NCBI RefSeq assembly: GCF_006539185.1
Contig: NZ_BJMN01000027.1
Location: 93,304 to 157,303, forward strand
Origin: Streptomyces gardneri
GTDB lineage: Bacteria > Actinomycetota > Actinomycetes > Streptomycetales > Streptomycetaceae
Length of the DNA stretch: 64,000 nucleotides
Direction: 5' to 3'
Positions 35,314 to 46,284 of the stretch are shown in pieces. Positions within the stretch are counted from its first letter, which is position 1; every line of letters starts with the position of its first letter. A program made the position numbers and the translations under genes. Under the pieces are notes generated by a model, which worked only from the letters and a program-made list of their open reading frames with translations, had not been told where the DNA came from and ran no database searches.

Positions 35314-36582
35314 TCACGACGCCCCGACGGGGGTCGACTCCTCTTCCCTCGTGGGCAGTTCACGCATGCGCGGCAGCGGCGAGGGCAGCAGCCAGAGCAC
35401 GGCGAGGACGGCTCCGCCGGTGGCGATCCACAGCGTCGGGCGCAGCCCGATCGCCGTGCCGAGCAGGCCTCCGGCGAGCGCGCCGAGAGGGCGGAAGCCG
35501 TGGTTGAGCGTGCGGTAAGCGCCCATGACCCGGGCCCGTACGGCGTCGGGGATCACCGCCATCTGGAACGATCCCGCGGCGATGTCCGCGATCATCACGC
35601 CGACGCAGGAGAGGAACTCGGCCGCGAACATCACGGCCACCACCAGCGGAAGCGGCCCGTCGGCCAGGGGTATCAGGAGCAGGGGCAGCGTGAACCCGAG
35701 GAAGCCGAGGACGAGCGACGCGCCGACGCCGATCCGCCGGACGACGGCCCCGCTGCACGCGGCGCCGATGAGACCGCCCACCGCTCCGGCTCCGAGGATC
35801 AGGCCGAGCAGCCCGGCGCTGATGCCGAGTTCAGCGGTCGCGTAGAGCACGAAGAGCGTGTGGAACATGTAGTTGAACAGCTGGATCGTGCCGGAGGCGG
35901 CGAAGAGCGCGCGCATGGACGGGTCGCGGACCACCCAGCGCAGCCCTTCGGTGAAGTGCCCCTTGGCCACGGGGGCCGGCGGGGGTTCGACCGCCTTGAT
36001 CCGGGCCAGGTACCCGGCCGACACCACATAGGTGAGGGCGTCGGCGACCAGGGCGAAGGGCGCGGTGAGGACCTGCACGAGGACGCCTCCGATGCCGGGG
36101 CCCGCGAGCCAGGACATCGAACGGCTGCCGTTGACCAGTGCGTTCGCCTGTATGTACCGGTCGGTGGGGACGAGCGCGACGAGGAGCGTGGTGTTGCAGA
36201 CCTCGAAGAGCACGGTGAGCGCGCCGATCCCGAAGGCCACCGCGTACAACTGGCCGAGCGTCAGCGCGTCGAGCGCGTAGGCCACGGGGAGCGTCAGCAT
36301 GAGCGCGGCCCTCCCGAGGTCCGCCGCGATCATGGCGTGTCTGCGGCGGGCGTGCCGGTCGGCCCAGGCGCCGAGCGGCAGGTTGAGCAGGAGGGCGGGG
36401 AGGAGTTCGGCGGTCTTGAGCCAGCCCATCTCGGCGGCGTCGGCGCCGAGGATCAGGACGGCGGCGAGCGGGATGGCGATGAGCGAGATCTGGTCCCCGA
36501 CGAGCGAGACGGTCTGCCCGGTCCAGTAGCGGCGGAAGGTCCGCTCGCGCAGCAGTTCCGGTACGCGTTCCACGAGGGCCAT
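35314..36582 (-). CDS. MFS exporter (EntS-like)
   Basis: A 422-aa 12-TM transporter starting MALVERVPELLRERTFRRYW, a start typical of EntS/macrolide-type actinobacterial exporters; LPLGAWADRHARRRHAM is the loop motif. ATG follows GGAG. It lies 5 bases after the ArsR-type regulator and 27 before the NAT gene. Confidence 0.92.
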   Translation of the reverse strand: MALVERVPELLRERTFRRYWTGQTVSLVGDQISLIAIPLAAVLILGADAAEMGWLKTAELLPALLLNLPLGAWADRHARRRHAMIAADLGRAALMLTLPVAYALDALTLGQLYAVAFGIGALTVLFEVCNTTLLVALVPTDRYIQANALVNGSRSMSWLAGPGIGGVLVQVLTAPFALVADALTYVVSAGYLARIKAVEPPPAPVAKGHFTEGLRWVVRDPSMRALFAASGTIQLFNYMFHTLFVLYATAELGISAGLLGLILGAGAVGGLIGAACSGAVVRRIGVGASLVLGFLGFTLPLLLIPLADGPLPLVVAVMFAAEFLSCVGVMIADIAAGSFQMAVIPDAVRARVMGAYRTLNHGFRPLGALAGGLLGTAIGLRPTLWIATGGAVLAVLWLLPSPLPRMRELPTREEESTPVGAS

Positions 36583-36587
36583 CTCGC

Positions 36588-37211
36588 TTACTCCGCTTCT
36601 TTGTTGTGGGGGATGTCCTGTTCCAGATAGGCGATCCGCAGGACGCTGACGGCCCGGGCGCCCTCGGGCGCGAGGGAAGGGTCGGATTCGCGCCCCTCGA
36701 AGGGGCGGAGCAGGGCGCCCATCTGCTCGCCGAGGCCGGTCAACTCCTCGGGGGTGAGGAAGAGCAGGGAGTCGCTGAACTGCTCGGCCTCCCGCCACTT
36801 CCTCGGGAGCGTGTGCCGGCGCTCCATGGCCCGGGTGACCCGCTCGAAGTAGCGCTCGGCGATGGCGGCCATCAACGCGTCGGCGGCCTCCGCGACCGTC
36901 GCGTCCTCGCTGTACTCCGGCCACTCGGTGTACCGGGCGGTGGCCCGCCAGGGCTTCTCCCGGCCCTTGCCGCCCGGCGCCTCCTCCACGAGGCCGTACT
37001 TGGCGAGTATCCGCAGGTGGTACGAGCAGCTGGCCACGGACTCGCCGGTCAGCTCGGCAGCCTTGGTGGCGGTGAAGGGGCCGCTGCTGCGCAGCAGTCC
37101 CACCAGGGACATCCGCAGGGGGTGAGCGTAGGCCCGCAGAGCGCGCGGGTCGGTGAGGCGGATACTGCGGGGCTGCTCACCCTCGGGTCGCGGTTCGCTG
37201 ATCTCCGGCAT
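36588..37211 (-). CDS. ArsR-type winged-helix regulator
   Basis: A 207-aa regulator. The helix-turn-helix (about 25-90) includes HPLRMSLVGLLRSSGPFTATKAAE-type residues and SVASCSYHLRILAKYGLVEE; the C-terminal half is helical. No metal-binding CxC is seen, so it is unlikely to be a classical metal sensor. Leaderless: TACCTT is six bases before ATG. It heads an operon with the MFS exporter. Confidence 0.9.
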   Translation of the reverse strand: MPEISEPRPEGEQPRSIRLTDPRALRAYAHPLRMSLVGLLRSSGPFTATKAAELTGESVASCSYHLRILAKYGLVEEAPGGKGREKPWRATARYTEWPEYSEDATVAEAADALMAAIAERYFERVTRAMERRHTLPRKWREAEQFSDSLLFLTPEELTGLGEQMGALLRPFEGRESDPSLAPEGARAVSVLRIAYLEQDIPHNKEAE

Positions 37212-37217
37212 GATGAA

Positions 37218-37259
37218 AAGGTATCTTTAGAAAGACTTCTTTACAAGGGTTTCTTTACA
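37218..37259 (-). promoter_or_regulatory. Promoter and operator of the ArsR-MFS operon
   Basis: Minus-strand TTGTAA (37241-37246), exactly 17 bp, TACCTT (37218-37223), then six bases to ATG. The spacer begins with the inverted repeat TCTTT-AG-AAAGA (37224-37235), ideal for repressor binding. Two direct repeats TTCTTTACA (37237-37245, 37251-37259) flank the -35. Confidence 0.6.
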
Positions 37260-37285
37260 TCGACTCGCCCCTTCACCCCTTCGGC

Positions 37286-39814
37286 TCACCCTCCCCTCGC
37301 CACGGCCATGAGCCCGCGCCCCGCACCCACCACCGCGACGGCCCCGTCCAGATCGGTCCGCAGCACCCGCGCCCCACCCGCCCGCAACGCCTCCACGGTC
37401 CGGGGCGACGGGTGTCCGTACGGGTTGTCACGTCCCGCCGACACCAGCGCGAGACGCGGCCGCACCGCCTGTATCAGCCCCGGATCCTGGTGCGCGGACC
37501 CGTGGTGGGCGACCTTGAGCACGTCCACCGGACCCAGCTCCGGACCGCTCCTCAGGAGCGCGCGCTGAGCCGGTGGTTCGAGGTCGCCCAGGAGCAGCAG
37601 ACTCAGCCCACCGGCGGCCCGGACGAGGAGGGTGACACTGGCGTCGTTCGCCCCTCCGGCAGACCCGCTGACCACGCCGCCGACCGACCCGCCCGGACCG
37701 GCCGGCGGCCACACCACCCGCCACTCCAGCGCCCCGACCCTCCGATGCTCCCCCGCCCCCGCCCGGACCAGCGGCACCCCAGCGGCGGCCGCCGTCCGCC
37801 GCACGAACGCGGCCTGGGCGGGCGGTTCTTCGAGACCCGTGGTCTGGATCGCCCCCACCGACCGCCCCCGCAGCACCCCCGCCAGCCCGGCCACATGGTC
37901 GGCATGGAAGTGCGTGAGCACCAGCAACGGCACCCGCCGCACCCCGAGCTCCCGCAGACAACGATCCACCGGTGCGGGGTCGGGGCCGGCGTCCACCACG
38001 ACGGCCGCGTCGCCGCCCGCCGCGAGCACCGTCGCGTCCCCCTGCCCCACCTGGCACATCGCGAACACCCAGCCCGGCGGCGGCCACCCGGTCGCCCACC
38101 GCGTCAACGGCACCGGCCGAACGGCCACGAGGAGAAGCAGCGCGGCGACGAACCCGGCGATCCACCCCCGGTACGGCAGCCTGCGCGCCCCGAGGACCAC
38201 GAGACCCGTGAGCAGCGCGAGGACCAGTCCACCCCACCACCCGCCGGGCCAGGCCAGCTGGGCCCCCGGCAGCTCCCCACCCGCACGGGCCACCCCCGCG
38301 ATCCACCCGGCCGGCCACCCCGCCACCCACGCGACCCCCGCCGCGGCCGGCTCCCACACCTGCGCCAGGGCGAGCGCGGCGAAGCCGAGCACCGTCGCGG
38401 GCGCGACCGCCAGTTCGGCGAAGAGGTTCGCCGGGATCGCGACCAGACTCACCCGGCCGGCGAAGACCACCACGACCGGCGCGCACACCGCCTGCGCCGC
38501 GAGGGCCGCCGCCAGCGCCTCCGCGAGCCGCCCAGGCACCCGACGCCGCCGCAGCACCTCGCTCCACCGCGGGGCGACCGTCAGCAGGGCCCCGGTGGCG
38601 AGCACCGAGAGCAGGAACCCGTAACTCCGCGCCAGCCAGGGGTCGTAGAGCACCAGGAGCAGGACGGCGGTCGCCAGCGCGGGGATCAGCGATCTCCGGC
38701 GCCCGGTGCCGATCGCCAGAAGGACGACGAGCCCGCAGGCCGCGGCGCGCAGCACACTCGGATCGGGCCGGCAGACGACCACGAAGGCCAGCGTCAACGC
38801 TCCCCCGGCCACCGCGGTCGCCCGCAGCGACAGCCCGAGCCGGGGAGCGAGCCCGCCCCGCTCCACCTGATGCGCCCTCCCGGGACGCCCGATGAGCAGG
38901 AGCAGGACGACGGAGAGGTTGCTGCCGGAGACCGCGAGGAGATGCGTGAGGTCGGTGGCCTCGAAGGCGTCCCGCAGTTCGGGACCGATCCTGGAGGTGT
39001 CCCCGACGACCAGCCCCGGCAGCAGGGCCCGCGCGTCCGGCGCCAGCCCCTCGGTCGCTCTCCGCAGCCCGGCGCGCAGCTCGCCCGCCGTGCACTGCGG
39101 CGCGCTCGGCGGACCGACGATCCGTGGTGGACCCGCCCCGTCGACCTTGAGGACCGCGGCGAAAGGCTCACCGGAACGCAGCGGCAGCGCCAGCCGAGCT
39201 CCGACCCGCAGCCGGGTCGAGGGCAGGAGCCGCAGCCACTCCTCCCTGCCCTCCCCCGGCGGCACGATCAGCAGCACCGGCGCTCGCGTCCGGTGCGCCG
39301 CGCCGCCCGGCCGCTCGACGCGGGTCACCTCTCCGTCGAGGACGACCGAGACAGGCGCCATGGCGTTGCCCCGCACCTGGGGCCGGGTGAGCCGTGGATC
39401 GGAGGTGACCGTGACCTCCATCTGCGCCCGGACGTACTCCCGGGCAAGCGCCGGTACGGGACCGCGCCGCAGGTCCGCCGCGTGCAGCCCCGCCGAGGCC
39501 GCCCCGGCCGCCGCGCACAGCAGGACCCCCGCGCACGCGGTCGCCCGCAACCGCCACCCCGGCGTCGCCGGAGAGGCCACCGGCGCGTCCGGTCCCCCTC
39601 CCTCGGCGTCCCGGGACCCGTCCGCGCCGCCGAGCCGCCGGGCCAGGACCGGAGCCAGCAGAGCGAACGCCCCGACCAGGCAGACCATGACACCGGCCAC
39701 CGTCCACCACCCGGTGACGCCCACCGCCCAGGCCGCCGCCGCCCAGGCCGCCAGCGCGAGAGGGACGAGCCGCAGGTCGACCGGCCCCTCCTCCGTCCCC
39801 CCGACCCGGTTCAC
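37286..39814 (-). CDS. comEC: ComEC/Rec2-family DNA-uptake channel protein
   Basis: An 842-aa protein. N-terminal OB-like DUF4131 region, a central multi-TM competence domain (EATDLTHLLAVSGSNLSV) and a C-terminal metallo-beta-lactamase domain with HFHADHVAGL. GTG start overlaps the comEA stop as GTGA. Streptomycetes are not known to be naturally competent, so its role here is unclear. Confidence 0.95.
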   Translation of the reverse strand: MNRVGGTEEGPVDLRLVPLALAAWAAAAWAVGVTGWWTVAGVMVCLVGAFALLAPVLARRLGGADGSRDAEGGGPDAPVASPATPGWRLRATACAGVLLCAAAGAASAGLHAADLRRGPVPALAREYVRAQMEVTVTSDPRLTRPQVRGNAMAPVSVVLDGEVTRVERPGGAAHRTRAPVLLIVPPGEGREEWLRLLPSTRLRVGARLALPLRSGEPFAAVLKVDGAGPPRIVGPPSAPQCTAGELRAGLRRATEGLAPDARALLPGLVVGDTSRIGPELRDAFEATDLTHLLAVSGSNLSVVLLLLIGRPGRAHQVERGGLAPRLGLSLRATAVAGGALTLAFVVVCRPDPSVLRAAACGLVVLLAIGTGRRRSLIPALATAVLLLVLYDPWLARSYGFLLSVLATGALLTVAPRWSEVLRRRRVPGRLAEALAAALAAQAVCAPVVVVFAGRVSLVAIPANLFAELAVAPATVLGFAALALAQVWEPAAAGVAWVAGWPAGWIAGVARAGGELPGAQLAWPGGWWGGLVLALLTGLVVLGARRLPYRGWIAGFVAALLLLVAVRPVPLTRWATGWPPPGWVFAMCQVGQGDATVLAAGGDAAVVVDAGPDPAPVDRCLRELGVRRVPLLVLTHFHADHVAGLAGVLRGRSVGAIQTTGLEEPPAQAAFVRRTAAAAGVPLVRAGAGEHRRVGALEWRVVWPPAGPGGSVGGVVSGSAGGANDASVTLLVRAAGGLSLLLLGDLEPPAQRALLRSGPELGPVDVLKVAHHGSAHQDPGLIQAVRPRLALVSAGRDNPYGHPSPRTVEALRAGGARVLRTDLDGAVAVVGAGRGLMAVARGG

Positions 39815-40794
39815 GGCCGGACCAGCGGTTCGAGGTCGGCGAACCGGCGCTCCCCGATGCCGTTGACCTCCCGCAGCTCGGCCACCGACCGGAAGCCGCC
39901 CTGCTCCGCGCGATGGTCGACGATGTGCCGCGCAAGGACCGGGCCGACGCCCGGCAGGGTGTCGAGCTGTTCCACCGTGGCCGCGTTGAGACTCAGCGGA
40001 GCCCCCAGCCCACCGGCCCCGGCGCCGCCTCCAGGACCGGAGCCGACGACCGGCACCCCCGGCAGCCCGACCAGGACCTGCTCGCCGTCCATGAGCACAC
40101 GGGCCCGGTTGATCCCGGTCAGATCGGCCCCTGGTTCCGCCCCGCCCGCGGCCCGCAGGGCGTCCGCCACCCGCGAGCCCCCGGGCAGGGTCAGCACCCC
40201 GGGCCGGCGCACCTTGCCGCCGACGTCGACGACCACCTTCGCCCCACCCGCCCCGGGCGCCGGCCCCTGTTCGCTCCCCGGCCCGGCCCGAGGAACGGAT
40301 GCGGCGGGCGTGGCCGCCACAGGGGCGGAACGGACGATCTCGGGGGCCCGTACCGGCTCAGGCCGCCCCGTCCAGAAGTACCCGCCCGCGAGGCCGGCGG
40401 CCACGAGCAGAATCACGGTCAACGCGGCCAGCGCCCGAGGTTCGAGCCCGCACCGCGTCTGCACCCATAGCGGGGTCCGCTCCCGCAAAGCCGCCGCCAG
40501 CCGCCCCCGCGCGGTCTGCGTCGGAGAGCCCCGCTCCGGCGCCTCAGGCGCCTCCGCTGTCTCGGGCTCCGTCGGCGGGAACAGTGCGTCGCCCCGTCGC
40601 CGCACACCGGCCCCGGCTACCTCGGAGACCCGGCGCACCCGGGTGCGCCTCCGCGCCCGCCCAGGAGGCGCACCGCGCCCTCCCGGGCGGCTGCGTCCGT
40701 CCGAACCCGGCGCCCTGCCGGGCCCGCTCGTCGGAGCCCCCGGCCTGTCCTCGACTCCGGTGGTGATCGATGCGATACGTGTACGAAGTGCCAT
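39811..40794 (-). CDS. comEA: ComEA-family DNA-binding protein
   Basis: A 327-aa protein with a long Arg/Pro-rich N-terminus, one TM helix (about 120-140, ALTVILLVAAGLAGGYFW), a SLBB-like domain (VVVDVGGKVRRPGV) and C-terminal helix-hairpin-helix (NAATVEQLDTLPGVGPVLA). ATG at 40794 has TACCGT seven bases upstream, so the mRNA may be leaderless. Coupled to comEC. Confidence 0.95.
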   Translation of the reverse strand: MALRTRIASITTGVEDRPGAPTSGPGRAPGSDGRSRPGGRGAPPGRARRRTRVRRVSEVAGAGVRRRGDALFPPTEPETAEAPEAPERGSPTQTARGRLAAALRERTPLWVQTRCGLEPRALAALTVILLVAAGLAGGYFWTGRPEPVRAPEIVRSAPVAATPAASVPRAGPGSEQGPAPGAGGAKVVVDVGGKVRRPGVLTLPGGSRVADALRAAGGAEPGADLTGINRARVLMDGEQVLVGLPGVPVVGSGPGGGAGAGGLGAPLSLNAATVEQLDTLPGVGPVLARHIVDHRAEQGGFRSVAELREVNGIGERRFADLEPLVRP

Positions 40795-40801
40795 GCTCGT
40801 G

Positions 40802-40807
40802 ACGGTA
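40802..40807 (-). promoter_or_regulatory. -10 box for leaderless comEA
   Basis: TACCGT seven bases before the ATG at 40794. Confidence 0.45.
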
Positions 40808-40904
40808 GAGATCACGACGGCCCTGTGCGGGACTCACCCAAGTCCCGTGGAAAAGACTCCGGTTGTGGATAACTCCGTCACTCGTAAGGGGAAGGTGGCG
40901 GCAC

Positions 40905-41750
40905 TCAGCGCGGCGAGACGACGACCGCGAGGAGCCCCGGTCCCGTGTGCGCGCCGATGACCGCCCCCACCTCGCTGACGTGCAGTTCCTCGATGCCCGG
41001 GATCCGCTCCCTGAGCCGGTCGGCGAGCACGGCGGCCCGTTCCGGTGCGGAGAGGTGGTGCACGGCGATGTCGACGGCGCCGGAGCCGGCCCGCTCCACG
41101 GCGATCTCCTCCAGCCGCGCGATGGCCTTCGAAGCCGTCCGCACCTTCTCCCGCAGCTCGATGCGCCCGCCGTCGAGTTCGAGGAGCGGCTTCACCGCGA
41201 GCGCGGAGCCGAGCAGCGCCTGCGCGGCGCCGATGCGCCCGCCCCTGCGCAGATAGTCGAGCGTGTCGACGTAGAAGTAGGCGGAGGTTCCCGCGACGCG
41301 CTTCTCCGCCGCCGCGACCACCTCGTCGAGAGAGCCGCCCGCCTCCGCGACCTCCGCCGCGGCCAGCGCGCAGAAGCCCAGCGCCATGCCGACCATGCGG
41401 GTGTCCACCACGCGCACCGGCACAGGGGCGTCCTTCGCCGCGAGCACGGCGGCGTCGTACGTGCCGGAGACCTCGGCGGACAGATGGAGCGAGACGATTC
41501 CCCGCGCCCCCGCCTCCGCCGCCTCGCGGTAGGCGGCGGCGAAGATCTCGGGGCTCGGCCGCGAGGTGGTGACGGGCCGCCGCTTCTGCAGGGCCTCGGC
41601 CAGGGACTTGGCCGAGATCTCCGTACCCTCCTCCAACGCGCGGTCACCGATGACGACGGTCAGCGGGACCGTCGTGATGGCGTGCCGCTCCCTCGTCTGG
41701 GGTGGCAGGTAGGCCGTGGAATCGGTGACGATCGCGACATGCCGGGACAT
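40905..41750 (-). CDS. DegV-family fatty-acid-binding protein
   Basis: A 281-aa protein: VTDSTAYLPP at the N-terminus (the EDD/DegV signature), TSRPSPEIF, and a C-terminal domain with LHVSEVGAVIGAHTGPG. DegV proteins present fatty acids to fatty-acid kinase. TAACCT is seven bases before ATG and there is no ribosome site, so it looks leaderless. Confidence 0.93.
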   Translation of the reverse strand: MSRHVAIVTDSTAYLPPQTRERHAITTVPLTVVIGDRALEEGTEISAKSLAEALQKRRPVTTSRPSPEIFAAAYREAAEAGARGIVSLHLSAEVSGTYDAAVLAAKDAPVPVRVVDTRMVGMALGFCALAAAEVAEAGGSLDEVVAAAEKRVAGTSAYFYVDTLDYLRRGGRIGAAQALLGSALAVKPLLELDGGRIELREKVRTASKAIARLEEIAVERAGSGAVDIAVHHLSAPERAAVLADRLRERIPGIEELHVSEVGAVIGAHTGPGLLAVVVSPR

Positions 41751-41757
41751 GAGCGGG

Positions 41758-41763
41758 AGGTTA
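41758..41763 (-). promoter_or_regulatory. -10 box for leaderless degV
   Basis: TAACCT seven bases before the ATG at 41750. Confidence 0.5.
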
Positions 41764-41852
41764 CCTGCCACAGCCGCGGCGCTGCAGCCCGGCCCCCCGC
41801 CCGACGCCTCTGACGTCCCTTCCCGCACCACCAGGCACCACAAGCACTCCGG

Positions 41853-41881
41853 GCCAAGCCAAGCGCCAAGCCAAGCCAAGC
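41853..41881. repeat. CCAAG pentamer repeats
   Basis: Five CCAAG units (two, then three after a 2-base break), immediately before the GGGTC/AGGTC array. Confidence 0.8.
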
Positions 41882-41887
41882 CGCGTC

Positions 41888-41942
41888 GGGTCGGGTCGGG
41901 TCGGGTCGGGTCAGGTCAGGTCAGGTCAGGTCAGGTCAGGTC
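41888..41942. repeat. Pentamer array (GGGTC)5(AGGTC)6 crossing a stop codon
   Basis: Eleven perfect 5-bp units. The last units run into the 3' end of the gene at 41936, supplying its stop codon (TGA, 41936-41938) and the final Thr codons. Likely slippage-prone. Confidence 0.95.
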
Positions 41943-42643
41943 GTGGTCTCCGGGCGGGCCGACTTCTCCCACGGATAGGCGGTCCGCCGGGGATCAGGCG
42001 CCGTGATCGCGGGCGGCTCGTCCCCGGCCGCCGGACCCGCCGTCCCGGTGGGGCTCCCCCACGCGTCCGCCGCCGTCGGATCCGGCGCCGTCTCCGGGCT
42101 GTCCCAGTGGCGCAGGGCGCCCGCCTCGACGTCGATCTGAGCGCTCAGCGAGGACAGATCGTCCTCCGCGAACTTCAGCGCCCGGTCCCGGGCCGCCCGG
42201 CGCAGCGCCTCGGCCGACCCCGTGATCTGCTCCGTCCGCCGCGTGAGCTCGGGAAGCTGTCCGGCCACCCACGCCTTGTCCGGCTCCCGCTCCATGCGCT
42301 TGAGGTCCTCGTCCAGTTCGAGCCCGTGCGCACTGAGCCGGTGGAACAGGTCGAGCGACTCCTTCAGCGAGGCGTCCTCGGCGACGCCCGCCCTCAACGC
42401 CTCCTGCGTGGCCCGCATCGAGGTGCGCAGCGAGAGCCGCAGCCGGGCCAGCTCGCCCGCGACCCCGGCCTGGCCGAAGCTCTTGGCACGCAGCGTGGTG
42501 TCCTCCACCGTGCGCCGGGCCTGGTCCAGGGTGCGGTCCACCCCGCGCTTGGCCGCCTTGGCCACCTTCACGGTGGCGTAGACCCCGAGCGCCACGAAGG
42601 CCAAGAAGAGCAGCGCCATGATCGTGATAATCGCGGCTTCCAT
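41936..42643 (-). CDS. Hypothetical membrane protein
   Basis: A 235-aa protein with one N-terminal TM helix (about 3-25, IITIMALLFLAFVALGVYA) followed by a basic patch and a long amphipathic, coiled-coil-like region (30-165), and a Pro/Ala-rich tail ending PETTT. GGAGGGG is seven bases before ATG. No family recognised. Its stop lies in the pentamer array. Confidence 0.8.
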   Translation of the reverse strand: MEAAIITIMALLFLAFVALGVYATVKVAKAAKRGVDRTLDQARRTVEDTTLRAKSFGQAGVAGELARLRLSLRTSMRATQEALRAGVAEDASLKESLDLFHRLSAHGLELDEDLKRMEREPDKAWVAGQLPELTRRTEQITGSAEALRRAARDRALKFAEDDLSSLSAQIDVEAGALRHWDSPETAPDPTAADAWGSPTGTAGPAAGDEPPAITAPDPRRTAYPWEKSARPETTT

Positions 42644-42705
42644 GTCCGCCCCTCCGGCATCCGTCGAGTCCCCACGGCTGTGGTCCCTCCACCGTAAACG
42701 GAACA

Positions 42706-42742
42706 GGCAGGCCGGGGGTTCCATCAGAACCCCCAACCTGCC
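42706..42742 (-). terminator. Terminator of leuS
   Basis: 16-base arms GGCAGGCCGGGGGTTC and GAACCCCCAACCTGCC pair at 14 positions around a 5-base loop, about 105 bases past the leuS stop. Confidence 0.7.
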
Positions 42743-42845
42743 CGTAGGGGAAACCCCCCATGCCTCCGTCGGCATCCGACAATCGACAACCGACAGTTGT
42801 CAGCCGTCAGTCAGTTGCCAGCCGTCAGCTGTCAGCTGTCATTCG

Positions 42846-45722
<2,877 letters not shown>

Positions 45723-45778
45723 GGTCCTTGAAGCTCCATCGATCGTCTCTGCCCACTGCCACGAACTGCCGCGAAATG

Positions 45779-45803
45779 AAAAATCCCCTCGCACAGGAGG
45801 GGA
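45779..45803 (-). terminator. Intrinsic terminator in the leuS leader (attenuator)
   Basis: On the minus strand TCCCCTC-CTGTGC-GAGGGGA is followed by TTTTTC, a perfect 7-bp stem and T-run, a canonical rho-independent shape rare in this GC-rich DNA. It sits 60 bases after the leader peptide stop and 57 before leuS, so it can only make sense as a conditional terminator. Confidence 0.8.
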
Positions 45804-45863
45804 CGCCGCGCCGACTCCGGCGGGATGACGGTCGACAGGACGACGGTCATGCGCCGGGACTGA

Positions 45864-45902
45864 TCAGCGCGGCTCGATAAGCAGGAGGCGTACGGCACGC
45901 AT
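45864..45902 (-). CDS. leuS leader peptide (MRAVRLLLIEPR)
   Basis: A 12-codon open frame, ATG to TGA. Codons 6-8 are CTC-CTG-CTT, three consecutive leucines, and CTT is rare in streptomycetes. It lies upstream of the leuS terminator hairpin, as expected for ribosome-mediated attenuation: ribosome stalling at Leu codons would prevent the terminator. TACCCT lies exactly six bases upstream of ATG, so the transcript starts at the A of the start codon. The antiterminator pairing was not resolved by eye. Confidence 0.75.
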   Translation of the reverse strand: MRAVRLLLIEPR

Positions 45903-45908
45903 GGCGCC

Positions 45909-45914
45909 AGGGTA
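45909..45914 (-). promoter_or_regulatory. -10 box for the leuS leader transcript
   Basis: TACCCT, six bases before the leader ATG; predicts a leaderless leader peptide. Confidence 0.55.
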
Positions 45915-45972
45915 CCGCAGGGCCCGCGCGGGCCGCACCGGCGTTCCACGCGTGGGCGGACGAAGAAGGCGT

Positions 45973-46047
45973 ACGGGCACACGCAGGAAGACGCACGGGC
46001 ACACGCAGAGGACGGTCCCGGCACACGCGACGCCCGGACACACGAAG
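45973..46047. repeat. 22-bp tandem repeats downstream of tRNA-Ala
   Basis: Units at 45973-45994 and 45995-46016 share ACGGGCACACGCAG, with two decayed copies after. They lie between the tRNA-Ala terminator and the leuS leader promoter. Confidence 0.7.
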
Positions 46048-46083
46048 AAGCGGGCCACCCGATCCGGGTGACCCGCTTCTTTT
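46045..46083 (-). terminator. Terminator of tRNA-Ala copy 1
   Basis: Arms around AAGAAGCGGG.CACCC and GGGTG.CCCGCTTCTT (one internal mismatch), just past the tRNA 3' end. Confidence 0.8.
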
Positions 46084-46086
46084 CTG

Positions 46087-46159
46087 TGGAGCTAAGGAGA
46101 ATTGAACTCCTGACCTCCTGCATGCCATGCAGGCGCTCTACCAACTGAGCTATAGCCCC
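46087..46159 (-). tRNA. tRNA-Ala (anticodon GGC), copy 1
   Basis: 73 nt, cloverleaf intact: acceptor GGGGCTA/TAGCTCC, D-arm AGCTCAGTTGGTAGAGC, anticodon stem CCTGC-ATGGCAT-GCAGG with anticodon GGC, T-arm GGAGTTCAATTCTCC. CCA is not encoded. Identical to the copy at 50292-50364. Confidence 0.97.
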
Positions 46160-46270
46160 TTGCTTCTTTCCCGTCTCCGTTTCGGTTTCCCTCGCGGCGA
46201 CAGACAGAACATTAACCGGCTCCCGGGCAGATCTCCAAATCGATTCTCCGAGCCCCTCCGACCTGCCCGG

Positions 46271-46276
46271 TAGGGT
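46271..46276 (+). promoter_or_regulatory. -10 box for leaderless GT87 gene
   Basis: TAGGGT eight bases before the GTG at 46285. Confidence 0.45.
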
Positions 46277-46284
46277 CGCCGACT

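Noticed and set aside
37286..40794. comEA-comEC as evidence of natural competence
   Set aside because: These genes are common in actinomycetes with no demonstrated transformation, and no other competence gene is in the window.
45723..45960. T-box riboswitch for leuS
   Set aside because: No AGGGTGGNACCGCG-type box was found; the leader peptide and terminator fit attenuation instead.
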